A stretch of DNA of 32,569 bases, taken from contig CAAEEB010000039.1 of NCBI GenBank assembly GCA_900754745.1, positions 1 through 32,569 on the forward strand, read 5' to 3'. Both the position numbers and the translations under genes were made by a program. The notes beneath the pieces are model-generated. The model searched no databases. It was not told where the DNA came from and was given only the letters and a program-made list of their open reading frames with translations. Below, one piece after another: positions 8,960 to 16,643 of this stretch (positions are counted from its first letter, which is position 1; each line of letters opens with the position of its first letter). Origin of the DNA: an uncultured Collinsella sp. GTDB lineage: Bacteria; Actinomycetota; Coriobacteriia; Coriobacteriales; Coriobacteriaceae.

Positions 8960-9298
8960 CTACACCGCGGCGGGGCCGTGTTCGCCGGTACGGATGCGGA
9001 TGACTTCCTCGACCGGCTCGACCCAGATCTTGCCGTCGCCGACGGCTCCGGTGCGCGCGGCGTTGCAGATGATGTCGACAATACCATCGACGTGCTCGTC
9101 GGCACAGATGAGGGTGAACTGCACCTTGGGGATCGTGTTAACGAGCAGCTCGTTGCCGCGCACGTACTCCTTCCAGCCGTGCTGCGCACCGCAGCCCTGC
9201 ACCTGGTTGATGGTCATGCCGCGAACATCAGCAGCAAACAGTGCATCTTTGAGAACCTCAAGCTTTTCCTGGCGCACGATAGCCGTGATCTTTTTCAT
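8960..9298 (-). CDS. glnK: PII nitrogen-regulatory signal protein (GlnK type)
   Basis: A 112-residue PII protein. The family forms trimers that bind ATP/ADP and 2-oxoglutarate and plug the AmtB ammonium channel with the T-loop. Seen here: T-loop at about 37-55 (GCGAQHGWKEYVRGNE), B-loop TGAVGDGKIWV at 83-93, and C-loop region near 101-103. The gene follows amtB by 48 bases on the same strand, with AGAGAGGAATTC before the ATG, which is the usual amtB-glnK pairing. Aligning the T-loop with E. coli GlnB/GlnK puts valine (V46) where the uridylylated Tyr51 should be; the nearest tyrosine is one residue earlier (Y45). No glnD- or glnE-like gene is near, so control may be by effector binding only. 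Confidence 0.93.
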   Translation of the reverse strand: MKKITAIVRQEKLEVLKDALFAADVRGMTINQVQGCGAQHGWKEYVRGNELLVNTIPKVQFTLICADEHVDGIVDIICNAARTGAVGDGKIWVEPVEEVIRIRTGEHGPAAV

Positions 9299-9346
9299 AA
9301 TGAATTCCTCTCTTAAAGAGTTGGTCTGACAGAACGTTAGAAACCG

Positions 9347-10624
9347 CTAGTCCAGACCACTAAACGAAGGATACGCGCTCTCGCCGTGCTGACTCGCATC
9401 CAGGCCCAGCGCCTCGTCGGCCTCGTCCACACGCAGGCTGCCGTGGAACAGCGCCTTGACCACCGCGGCGATCACCAAATCGAGCACCAGCACAATAGCG
9501 ACCGTAACCACAATGCCCAAAATCTGCGAGACGAGCAGCGACACATCGCCCGTGTAGAACAGGCCGCCCTTACCGGTCCACGAGAGCTCCGGCACGCAGA
9601 ACAGGCCCGTGAGCACGCCGCCCAAGATGCCGCCAATGCCGTGGCAGCCAAACGCGTCGAGCGCATCGTCGTAGCCAAACTTGGTCTTGAGATGGCTAAT
9701 GGCCAAGTAACAGACGGGCGATACAATCAAACCCATAACCAGCGCTGCCCACGGCTCGACAAAGCCCGCACCGGGCGTGACCACCACGAGGCCCGCGACC
9801 AGACCGGTGCTGGCACCCACCAGCGTGGGGCGACCGGTGTGCACGCGCTCGACAGCAAGCCACGAGACCATGCCCGCTGCGCTGGCCGTCACGGTGTTGA
9901 GGATGGCGAGTGCCGCCACGGCATCGGCCTTAAACTCGCTGCCGCCGTTAAAGCCAAACCAGCCAAACCAAAGCAGCCCGGCGCCCAGCGCCACAAACGG
10001 CACGTTATGCGGACGGTAGCTCACCATGCCAAAGCCACGACGGCGGCCGAGCATTAAGCAAAGGATCAGGCCCGTCAGGCCGGACGAAATGTGTACCACG
10101 TCGCCGCCGGCAAAGTCGAGCGCGCCGATGATGTCGCCGATAAAGGAGCCCTCGCCGCCCCAGACCATGTGGGCAAGCGGCGCATAGACCACGAGCAGCC
10201 AAATGCCCAGGAAGGCCGCCATAGCGCCAAACTTAACGCGACCTGCCAGGCTACCCGTGACGATAGCGGCCGTGATCATAGCAAATGCCATTTGGAAGGC
10301 GATGTTGATGATCTGAGGGTAGACGGCACCGTCCGACGCGGTGCCCTCAGCCGCCTGCAGCACCTGGCTGAGCACCGGCAAGCACAGCAGCTGGTCAAGG
10401 CCTCCAATAAACGGGCTGGAACCGTCACCGCCGTAGGCCAGCGACCAGCCGGCAACAATCCACAGCACACCAACCAGGCCAATGGCACCGAAGCACATAA
10501 GCATGGTGTTGATGACATTTTTGCGCCTGGACAGGCCGCCATAGAAAAACGCCAGACCCGGTGTCATTAAAAACACGAGCATGGTGCAGATGAGCATAAA
10601 CGTTGTCGATCCCGTATCGTACAT
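9347..10624 (-). CDS. amtB: AmtB-type ammonium channel
   Basis: A 425-residue integral membrane protein of the Amt/Rh family, moving ammonium into the cell as NH3 plus a proton. It has about 11 membrane segments, the N-terminal signature PGLAFFYGGLSR, and the paired pore histidines at about H178 (DVVHISSG) and H328 (FGCHGIGG). The start chosen is ATG at 10624 (MYDTGSTTF), because GGGGGAG lies 4-10 bases upstream; a longer form from 10681 would add 19 polar residues and lacks a ribosome site. It is followed by glnK, its usual regulator, so ammonium entry is likely closed when 2-oxoglutarate is low. Confidence 0.95.
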   Translation of the reverse strand: MYDTGSTTFMLICTMLVFLMTPGLAFFYGGLSRRKNVINTMLMCFGAIGLVGVLWIVAGWSLAYGGDGSSPFIGGLDQLLCLPVLSQVLQAAEGTASDGAVYPQIINIAFQMAFAMITAAIVTGSLAGRVKFGAMAAFLGIWLLVVYAPLAHMVWGGEGSFIGDIIGALDFAGGDVVHISSGLTGLILCLMLGRRRGFGMVSYRPHNVPFVALGAGLLWFGWFGFNGGSEFKADAVAALAILNTVTASAAGMVSWLAVERVHTGRPTLVGASTGLVAGLVVVTPGAGFVEPWAALVMGLIVSPVCYLAISHLKTKFGYDDALDAFGCHGIGGILGGVLTGLFCVPELSWTGKGGLFYTGDVSLLVSQILGIVVTVAIVLVLDLVIAAVVKALFHGSLRVDEADEALGLDASQHGESAYPSFSGLD

Positions 10625-10726
10625 TCGCTCCCCCTTGATCGCATGAACGTTGTCGGCGCCCATAATGCGGCCGAGGGGCAACTGGTGTAGACCAGATACG
10701 GCGTTGTTAAACGCTGCGTTGTCGAA

Positions 10727-10763
10727 TGGAAACGGCGCGGCAATCTTGGAAACGGCGCGGCAA
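10727..10763. repeat. Short tandem duplication upstream of amtB
   Basis: TGGAAACGGCGCGGCAA occurs twice with a 20-base period (10727-10743 and 10747-10763). It lies about 100-140 bases before the amtB start, in the 198-base gap between amtB and the PF06541 gene. It could be a pair of activator sites for nitrogen control or simply a recent slip duplication. A 14-base palindrome (CTGGTGTAGACCAG, loop of 4) lies between it and amtB at 10683-10696. Confidence 0.6.
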
Positions 10764-10822
10764 CGGGCGCGAAACGAACGGGAAATACGCGAGCAAGGAA
10801 GCCGCGAGCGTACCCGTCCCGG

Positions 10823-11842
10823 CTAGCGTCGGAACAGCTCGCGGGCGCGGTCGCGGAGGTCGGTAGCTCGGATGACGCCTTCGTAGCGGTTGATGCGCAA
10901 GCGCGGGAAGGCATTGAAGAAGCGCAGGTCGCGACGACTGAGCGATACACTCGGCACCGGACGGCTCATGCGCTTGCCGGCAAGGCGACGACTGAGCGAC
11001 GGACGCGGCATGCTCGGCGCGGCATCGGCCACGCGGCGGGCAGCGAGCGCCAGGCCGCGAGCGCCGTCCGCGATAAACGTCGGCATCGAAGCCTTCTCGC
11101 GCAGGGCATCGAGCGTCGCGTCGCCCAGCTCCGCCAGCCACGCGTTAACGGCGCGGCTGCGGATATGCGTCTGTGCCACCGAGTCGATCGCCGAATCGGG
11201 AATACGTTCGAGCATGGAGTCGGACGCATCGGCAAGAGACTCATTGATGCGGTCGGCAAGGTCGGCGCGCACACGCTCCAGCTGGTCGGACAGGCGGCGC
11301 CAGCTGGCCAAAGAGCACACCGCGTCGACCATCATCGCGACCGCGACGATAAAGGCGGACAGCCGCACAATCAGAACCGGCAGATGGCCAAGCAGCCCCA
11401 GCAATGCCGGCTCCACTAAACGGCAAATGCACAGCGCACCCAAGCCAAACGCGCATGCCCAGTACAGACAGATGCGTCCGTGCAGGTTAAACGGCAGGTG
11501 CGAATAGTCCCAAAAGCGAGCGCCTGTTGTTTTTTCCAGCAGCACGCCTACGCTGTACTCAATCACGCTGCATACAAGCGCCGCGGCGACAAACTGGCTC
11601 GGGGCATCCGGAATCCCGCGCAACAAAAGCCAGCAGGCTATGCCGCCCACACCATAGATAGGGCAACACGGTCCCAGTAAAAAGCCACTGTTGGCGAAGC
11701 GTCCGTGATTGAGCATGGCGCAGACCGTCGACTCCCACGCCCAGCCACAAAAGCCGTAGAAGGCAAACGAGAGCACCAGCGCCGAGAGCGGACAGGCGGC
11801 AAGCGTCGCGCCGTCAAATGCCATGTCGATCGCGGTCCCCAC
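10823..11842 (-). CDS. PF06541-family membrane protein (putative ABC-transporter type IV)
   Basis: A 339-residue protein with about five or six membrane segments in the first 180 residues, carrying the family signatures FYGFCGWAWES (near 29-39), GFLLGPCCPIYGVGG (near 52-66) and NLHGRICLYWACAFGLGAL. The family is named as an ABC permease but its function is unproven. After about residue 185 there is a cytosolic, arginine-rich helical tail of about 150 residues that is not part of the core family. A GTG start at 11842 is chosen, with GAGAGGG upstream; an ATG six codons later (11824) is an alternative. It begins three bases after the HD-domain gene, so the two are translationally linked. No ABC ATPase lies beside it. 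Confidence 0.8.
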   Translation of the reverse strand: MGTAIDMAFDGATLAACPLSALVLSFAFYGFCGWAWESTVCAMLNHGRFANSGFLLGPCCPIYGVGGIACWLLLRGIPDAPSQFVAAALVCSVIEYSVGVLLEKTTGARFWDYSHLPFNLHGRICLYWACAFGLGALCICRLVEPALLGLLGHLPVLIVRLSAFIVAVAMMVDAVCSLASWRRLSDQLERVRADLADRINESLADASDSMLERIPDSAIDSVAQTHIRSRAVNAWLAELGDATLDALREKASMPTFIADGARGLALAARRVADAAPSMPRPSLSRRLAGKRMSRPVPSVSLSRRDLRFFNAFPRLRINRYEGVIRATDLRDRARELFRR

Positions 11843-11845
11843 CGT

Positions 11846-12382
11846 CTACCCTCTCCACTTCTCGCTCGATGCTTTACCCACGCCATCGTCTGCCTCGTCC
11901 TTGCGCCGCAGACGACAGGCGACCGTCTCGCGCAGCGCACACCATTTATCTGCCAGGCACACAATCCAAGCCTCGCGACACGTCGGCGGCACCGGTACCA
12001 GCGGAAACATATGGCGCGCAATGATATTCCGTTCGCGCGGCGTCAACTCAAAATCTTCCTCCGCACGCGCCAGGGCAAAAAACGGATGTCGAAATCCGTG
12101 CAGGCGATGGCTCGGATCGGGGTCGTGCCAATCGTAGAGAAAGTAATCATGTAACAAGGCTCCGCGCAGCAACGAGGCGCGGTCGACCGAGACACCGACA
12201 CGACCCAGGCGCTCGGCAAAGGACAGACTTGCCCGCGCCACCGAGGTCACATGCGCATACACCGTCACATCGCCATGCTGGATAAACTCGCGCGTCAGGT
12301 CCAGACGGCCCGTCTGTGCCAGCTGACGGGCAGCATGGTCTACTTCGCACGCGATTTTCTCGGCACAAACGACATCGGACAT
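11846..12382 (-). CDS. HD-domain hydrolase family protein
   Basis: A 178-residue protein of the HD phosphohydrolase superfamily. Histidines and aspartates in the right order for a metal site are HVTSVARASL (near 44), LLHDYFLYDWHD (near 77-88), HGFRHPFFAL, IIARHMFPL and the late aspartate in CLADKWCA. It probably acts on a nucleotide or another phosphate ester; the substrate is unknown. The start ATG at 12382 is chosen over one 45 bases upstream because GGAAGGAGG precedes it. It sits directly upstream of the PF06541 gene, three bases apart, so the proteins may act together. Confidence 0.8.
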   Translation of the reverse strand: MSDVVCAEKIACEVDHAARQLAQTGRLDLTREFIQHGDVTVYAHVTSVARASLSFAERLGRVGVSVDRASLLRGALLHDYFLYDWHDPDPSHRLHGFRHPFFALARAEEDFELTPRERNIIARHMFPLVPVPPTCREAWIVCLADKWCALRETVACRLRRKDEADDGVGKASSEKWRG

Positions 12383-12471
12383 GCTGCCTCCTTCCAGCGA
12401 CTCACGACGACAAGCCACGGCCTGCACACATTGAATAAAATCACCATGGAATCTATCAGTATGGCATCGGA

Positions 12472-12483
12472 CAAAACGTTTTG
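12472..12483. promoter_or_regulatory. 12-bp perfect palindrome between divergent genes
   Basis: CAAAACGTTTTG lies in the 228-base gap between the HD-domain gene (minus) and the DXS-like gene (plus). It could be an operator for either; nothing else in the gap was recognised with confidence. Confidence 0.35.
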
Positions 12484-12610
12484 CCCCACCAGTTGGCGAA
12501 TTACCGCGCCGCCGTCACATATCAAACGCCAAAATGTGCGAGACTGTCTTGTGCAATTGTGCCGGCCGAGGGAGCGCCGGCGCTCGATTCGCATGGAGTA
12601 ACCCACAACG

Positions 12611-14392
12611 ATGCTGCTTACGCAAACGACAACGCCCGAGGACGTCAAGGCTCTCGACCGCGCCGAGCTTCCGCTGCTCTGCGGCGAGATCCGTCAGGCA
12701 ATCCTCGAAAGCTCCGCCGCCGTCGGCGGGCACGTTGCCCCCAACTTGGGCGTCGTTGAGCTTACGGTTGCGCTTCATCGCGTGTTTAACTCCCCCATCG
12801 ACAAGATTGTCTTTGACGTTTCGCACCAGACCTACGCCCACAAGGCGCTGACGGGGCGCGCGTACACTTATATCGATCCGGAGCGTTATGGTGAGGCTTC
12901 TGGCTTTGCCAATCCCGACGAGTCCGAGCACGACCTGTTCGCCATGGGCCATACCTCCACGTCGGTGAGCCTGGGCTGCGGCCTTGCCCACGCGCGCGAC
13001 CTGGCGGGCGATACGTACAACGTCATCACCATCATTGGCGACGGCTCGCTTTCGGGCGGCCTGGCGTTTGAAGGCTTTAACAATGCCGCCGAACTCGATA
13101 GCAACCTGATCATCATCGTCAACGACAACGACCAGTCCATTGCCGAGAACCATGGCGGCCTCTATCGCAATCTGGCCGAGCTGCGCGCCAGCAACGGCGC
13201 CTGCGAGCGCAACGTTTTCCGCGCGATGGGGCTCGACTACCGCTATCTGGACGCCGGTAACGATGTGTTGGCCCTCGTCGATGCGCTGCAGGAACTGCGC
13301 AATATCGATCATCCCATCGTGCTGCACGTCTCCACCGCCAAGGGCAAGGGCTTTGAGCCGGCCCAAAGCGACCCCGAGCGCTGGCACCACGTGGGTCCGT
13401 TTGACATGGCGACTGGGCGCAAGCTCTGCCCGGGCCATCCGAGCGAGCCTGCACCGCGCACCTATGCCGACATTACGGGCGAGGCGCTCAGCACCGCCAT
13501 CGAGCGCGATTCGCAGGTCGTGGGCATCACGGCCGCCACGCCCTACATCATGGGCTTTACACCCGAGCTTCGCGCTGCGGCAGGTAAGCAGTTTGTCGAC
13601 GTGGGCATTGCCGAGGAGCACGCCGTAACTTTTGCCACCGCGCTTGCGCGCTCGGGCGCCAAGCCAGTCTTTGGTGTGTACGGCACGTTTTTGCAGCGCG
13701 CCTACGACGAGCTGTGGCACGACCTGTGCCTCAACGATGCCCCCGCAACCATCTTGGTGTTTGGCGCGTCGATCTTTGGCACCACATCCGAGACGCACCT
13801 CTCGTTCTTTGATATTTCCATGCTGGGCGCTCTTCCCAACATGCGCTACTTGGCGCCGGCCTGCATGGAGGAATACCTGTCCATGCTGAGCTGGTCGCTC
13901 GACCACCGCGAGCATCCCGTGGCGATCCGCGTACCGGGCATTGGCCTGGTTAGCCGCCCCGATTTGGCGCCCGCCGAGGACACCGACTACAGCGCCGTTC
14001 GCTACAACGTGGTGCGCCAGGGCCGCGACGTTGCCGTGCTCGCGCTCGGCGATTTCTTTGAGCTAGGCGAGCGTGTGGCAAACCGCTTGGCCGCCGAGTA
14101 CGGTATCGAAGCCACGCTCGTCAACCCGCGCTTCGCAACCGAGCTCGACCGCGAGTTCCTCGACAGCCTTGCCGCCGAGCATCGCGTCGTCGTCACCCTC
14201 GAGGACGGCATCTTGGACGGCGGCTGGGGCGAGCGCGTGGCGTGTTACCTGGCCTGCACGCCCGTGCGCACGCGCACCTTCGGCATCGCCAAGGGCTTCC
14301 CCGACCGCTACGACCCCAACGAGCTGCTCGCTCAGAACGGCATGACGGTCGAGAACATGGCCGCCGAAGCCGTGAGACTACTCAACGAGTAA
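12611..14392 (+). CDS. DXS-like thiamine-diphosphate enzyme with altered acceptor site
   Basis: A 593-residue protein of the 1-deoxy-D-xylulose-5-phosphate synthase/transketolase family. True DXS joins pyruvate and glyceraldehyde-3-phosphate for isoprenoid and thiamine synthesis. Conserved: H41 (E. coli H49), the thiamine motif GDGSLSGG at 143-150 with NDN at 171-173, H260 (H299), catalytic E335 (E370), Y357 (Y392), R363 (R398) and H396 (H431). Using the ungapped alignment from R398 to R478, three residues that anchor the acceptor phosphate are lost: R420 is G385, D427 is T392 and R478 is G443. About 31 residues between NDN and H260 are missing relative to E. coli DXS. The gene stands alone with no isoprenoid genes nearby. 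Its start ATG has only a distant GGAG. It may be a paralogue with another acceptor rather than the housekeeping dxs. Confidence 0.85.
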   Translation: MLLTQTTTPEDVKALDRAELPLLCGEIRQAILESSAAVGGHVAPNLGVVELTVALHRVFNSPIDKIVFDVSHQTYAHKALTGRAYTYIDPERYGEASGFANPDESEHDLFAMGHTSTSVSLGCGLAHARDLAGDTYNVITIIGDGSLSGGLAFEGFNNAAELDSNLIIIVNDNDQSIAENHGGLYRNLAELRASNGACERNVFRAMGLDYRYLDAGNDVLALVDALQELRNIDHPIVLHVSTAKGKGFEPAQSDPERWHHVGPFDMATGRKLCPGHPSEPAPRTYADITGEALSTAIERDSQVVGITAATPYIMGFTPELRAAAGKQFVDVGIAEEHAVTFATALARSGAKPVFGVYGTFLQRAYDELWHDLCLNDAPATILVFGASIFGTTSETHLSFFDISMLGALPNMRYLAPACMEEYLSMLSWSLDHREHPVAIRVPGIGLVSRPDLAPAEDTDYSAVRYNVVRQGRDVAVLALGDFFELGERVANRLAAEYGIEATLVNPRFATELDREFLDSLAAEHRVVVTLEDGILDGGWGERVACYLACTPVRTRTFGIAKGFPDRYDPNELLAQNGMTVENMAAEAVRLLNE

Positions 14393-14393
14393 G

Positions 14394-14434
14394 AAAACCT
14401 CCGCAAGGGAAGCACCCCAGCGGAGGTTTTTGTT
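14394..14434 (+). terminator. Rho-independent terminator after the DXS-like gene
   Basis: AAAACCTCCGC pairs with GCGGAGGTTTT across a 15-base loop and is followed by a T-rich run. It starts one base past the stop codon. Confidence 0.85.
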
Positions 14435-14448
14435 TTCGCGACGCGATT

Positions 14449-14505
14449 ATCTCAATCTGTAACATCTAGGGCCCGAATTACCGTCTAACTGTTACAGATC
14501 TAGAT
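14449..14505. repeat. Tandem hairpin repeat, unit A
   Basis: First of three 56-57-base palindromic units spaced 80-81 bases apart. The outer arms are ATCTCAATCTGTAACA and TGTTACAGATCTAGAT (two mismatches). Confidence 0.8.
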
Positions 14506-14529
14506 AAGACGTCTTAGTCCCTGACCTTT

Positions 14530-14586
14530 GTCTCAATCTGTAACAGTTAGAGACCTTTAGTCCGTCCAGATGTTACAGATTGAGAC
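14530..14586. repeat. Tandem hairpin repeat, unit B
   Basis: GTCTCAATCTGTAACA (14530-14545) and TGTTACAGATTGAGAC (14571-14586) form a perfect 16-bp stem with a 25-base loop. It is the best-preserved unit of the three. Confidence 0.85.
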
Positions 14587-14609
14587 ATTCGAATTCCCCT
14601 GAAGAGAAA

Positions 14610-14666
14610 ATCTCGATCTGTAACAGTTAGAACCCATTTCCTCGTTTACCTGTTACAGATTGAGAC
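14610..14666. repeat. Tandem hairpin repeat, unit C
   Basis: Arms ATCTCGATCTGTAACA and TGTTACAGATTGAGAC, with one mismatch inside the stem. Six copies of the half-word CTGTAACA (or complement) are thus present in 218 bases. Confidence 0.82.
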
Positions 14667-14691
14667 AAAGCAGCGAGGCAGGCCGTCACAT

Positions 14692-14728
14692 CTGCAAGAA
14701 CCACCACAAAGGTGCCTGTCCCTTTTTG
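14692..14728. repeat. CTGTCCC hairpin-family repeat, diverged copy
   Basis: CCTGTCCCTTTTTGGTAGGT matches the right part of the copies at 24661-24708 and 26930-26980 with one substitution; the left arm (ACCACCACAAA) is degraded. It lies just upstream of the ABC-transporter promoter. Confidence 0.6.
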
Positions 14729-14776
14729 GTAGGTAGAATAACCCATAAGGTAAGTATGTTTCTGAGTTATTTCGTG

Positions 14777-14806
14777 TTGACCCATTTGAGCGCGATAGGG
14801 TATAAC
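14777..14806 (+). promoter_or_regulatory. Sigma-70-type promoter of the amino-acid ABC operon
   Basis: TTGACC at 14777-14782 and TATAAC at 14801-14806 with an 18-base spacer, 43 bases before the start codon of the binding protein. Confidence 0.75.
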
Positions 14807-14849
14807 TCTACTCAACCGCTAGGGATTTTATTGAGAAAGGTGTTCTACC

Positions 14850-15845
14850 ATGAGCAAGAACCTCTCCCAGCAGGTCGTTCTCGACCGCCGCGGCTTTGTC
14901 GCCGCCACCTTCGCAACCGTCGCCGGCCTTGGTCTTGCCGGCTGCTCCGACACCAGCGCCGAGGCCGACAAGGGTTCCGCCGCCGGCTCTTCCAAGAGCT
15001 CCGAGGATACCGAGGCTTCCACCACGCTCGACGCCAAGGCATTCGACAAGCTCGTCGACAACGGCCCCAAGGCCGATGACGACGCCATCGCCGCCAGCAC
15101 CTGGGCGACGGCCGTCAAGGACGCCGGCGTCTTTAAGATCGGTGGCGTTCAGACCTCTACGCTCTTCTCCCTCCTCAACGAGAAAGACGGTCAGACCCGC
15201 GGCTTCGATGCCGGTATCGCACAGCTCCTGTCCAACTACATTCTGGGCGAGAACAAGGTCGAGATCACCCAGGTGACCTCGGACACGCGCGAGTCCGTCC
15301 TGCAGAACGGCCAGGTCGACGCCGTCTTTGCCACCTACACCATCACTGACGAGCGCAAGAAGCTTGTCTCCTTTGCCGGCCCCTACTACTACACCCAGCA
15401 GGCCATCCTGGTGCTCGCCGATAACGACGACATCAAGAGTGTCGACGACCTGGCCGACAAGAACGTCGCCGTCCAGTCCGGCTCCAACGGCCCCGCCATC
15501 CTGGAGGAGTTCGCCCCCAAGGCCAGCCAGCAGGAGTTCAAGACCGACGAGGAGGCCCGCCAGGCACTCCAGCAGGGCCGCGTTGACGCCTACGTCATCG
15601 ATAACAACATGCAGCAGAGCGCCCTGGTCCGCGAGCCCGGTAAGTACAAGATCGCCGGCAAGCCCTTCGGCAGCAAGGAGCCCTATGGCATCGGCCTGCC
15701 GCTCGATTCCGACGGCGTCGCCTTTGTCAACGACTTCCTTAAGAAGATCGAGGAAGACGGCACCTGGACTGAGCTGTGGCAGATCTGCATCGGCGACCGT
15801 ACGGGCGACACCAACGTTCCCGAGCTGCCCGAGATCGGCGCCTAG
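14850..15845 (+). CDS. Polar amino-acid ABC transporter, substrate-binding lipoprotein
   Basis: A 331-residue family-3 solute-binding protein, placed outside the cell and anchored by lipid. The N-terminus has a twin-arginine motif (DRRGFVAA, near 12-19), a hydrophobic stretch and the lipobox LAGC with C32 as lipidation site, so Tat export is likely. A serine/acid-rich linker runs to about 70. The periplasmic-binding fold follows at about 80-310, including GGVQTSTLFSLLN, FDAGIAQLL and the hinge segments VAVQSGSNGPAIL and VDAYVIDNN. The family is that of glutamate/glutamine/aspartate binders (GluB-like); the exact ligand is not readable. GAGAAAGG precedes the ATG. The permeases and ATPase follow; a hairpin in the gap should keep this protein in excess over them. 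Confidence 0.92.
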   Translation: MSKNLSQQVVLDRRGFVAATFATVAGLGLAGCSDTSAEADKGSAAGSSKSSEDTEASTTLDAKAFDKLVDNGPKADDDAIAASTWATAVKDAGVFKIGGVQTSTLFSLLNEKDGQTRGFDAGIAQLLSNYILGENKVEITQVTSDTRESVLQNGQVDAVFATYTITDERKKLVSFAGPYYYTQQAILVLADNDDIKSVDDLADKNVAVQSGSNGPAILEEFAPKASQQEFKTDEEARQALQQGRVDAYVIDNNMQQSALVREPGKYKIAGKPFGSKEPYGIGLPLDSDGVAFVNDFLKKIEEDGTWTELWQICIGDRTGDTNVPELPEIGA

Positions 15846-15933
15846 GCAGCGAGCCTGGTAACGGCCGCAACGAAACCATATGGAAACGTATGATGCGCTT
15901 TATTGCGGTAAACTGTTTCCTCACTGAGTTGTC

Positions 15934-15965
15934 GGGGCTTCCGTACACACGGGAGCCCCTTTCCT
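15934..15965 (+). terminator. Partial terminator/attenuator between binding protein and permeases
   Basis: GGGGCTTCC and GGGAGCCCC form a 9-bp stem with one mismatch, followed by TTTCCTT. It lies about 90 bases after the binding-protein stop and 20 bases before the first permease. Such a partial stop would let more binding protein than membrane parts be made. Confidence 0.6.
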
Positions 15966-15983
15966 TATCGGCGGGAGGTCCGC

Positions 15984-16643
15984 ATGAGTCTCTCCGAACT
16001 CTGGTCGCTCTATGGCCAGAACTATATCGACGCGCTGCTAGCAACCTGGGGCATGACGCTCGAATCGTTTGCCATCGCCATGGTGCTGGCCGTCGCCGTC
16101 ACCGTGATGCGCGTGTCGCCGCTCAAGCCGCTGCGCGTCTTTGGCGACCTGTATGTCCAGGTCTTCCGTAACATCCCTGGCATCGCGCTGCTTATCATCG
16201 TCGTCTACGCGCTGCCGCCGCTCAAGGTCGTCCTGCCCTACCGCACCTGCGTTATCGTCGCCACGGTCCTTTTGGGCTCGGCCTTTGGCTCCGAGAACTT
16301 TATGAGCGGCATCAACACCGTCGGCGTTGGCCAGGTGGAAGCCGCCCGCTCGCTGGGCATGAGCTTTAACCGCATCCTCGCCAAGATCGTGATTCCGCAG
16401 GCGCTGCGCTCGAGCGTGCTGCCCATGACCAACCTCTTTATCGCCGTCATGCTCACCACTGCGCTCGGCAGCCAGGTGCCGCTTAAGCCGCAGGAGCTCA
16501 CCGGCGTGGTGAGCTACATTAACACGCGCTCGCTCGGCGGCGTCGCCGCGTTCTTTATCTCGGCGCTCGGCTACCTGGGCACGGCCTTTGTGGTGAGCCA
16601 CATTGGCAACTATATCGATAAGAAGGTGAGGATCCTCCGATGA
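15984..16643 (+). CDS. Polar amino-acid ABC transporter permease 1
   Basis: A 219-residue membrane protein of the HisM/GlnP (His/Glu/Gln/Arg/opine) permease family. It has about five membrane segments and the EAA-loop region (VEAARSLGMSFNRILAKIVIPQALR, near 118-142) that docks on the ATPase. FRNIPGIALLI is a typical family segment near 52-62. GGGAGG precedes the ATG by 5 bases. Its end overlaps the next permease by four bases (ATGA), so the two are translationally coupled and likely form a heterodimer. Confidence 0.93.
   Translation: MSLSELWSLYGQNYIDALLATWGMTLESFAIAMVLAVAVTVMRVSPLKPLRVFGDLYVQVFRNIPGIALLIIVVYALPPLKVVLPYRTCVIVATVLLGSAFGSENFMSGINTVGVGQVEAARSLGMSFNRILAKIVIPQALRSSVLPMTNLFIAVMLTTALGSQVPLKPQELTGVVSYINTRSLGGVAAFFISALGYLGTAFVVSHIGNYIDKKVRILR

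Noticed and set aside
12515..13915. A 466-codon frame on the minus strand
   Set aside because: It lies antisense to the DXS-like gene and shows no family signature; the plus-strand gene has clear motifs throughout.
14449..14666. Possible CRISPR array
   Set aside because: Only three units; each is itself a long hairpin with a variable loop, the arms differ between units, and no cas gene is present.
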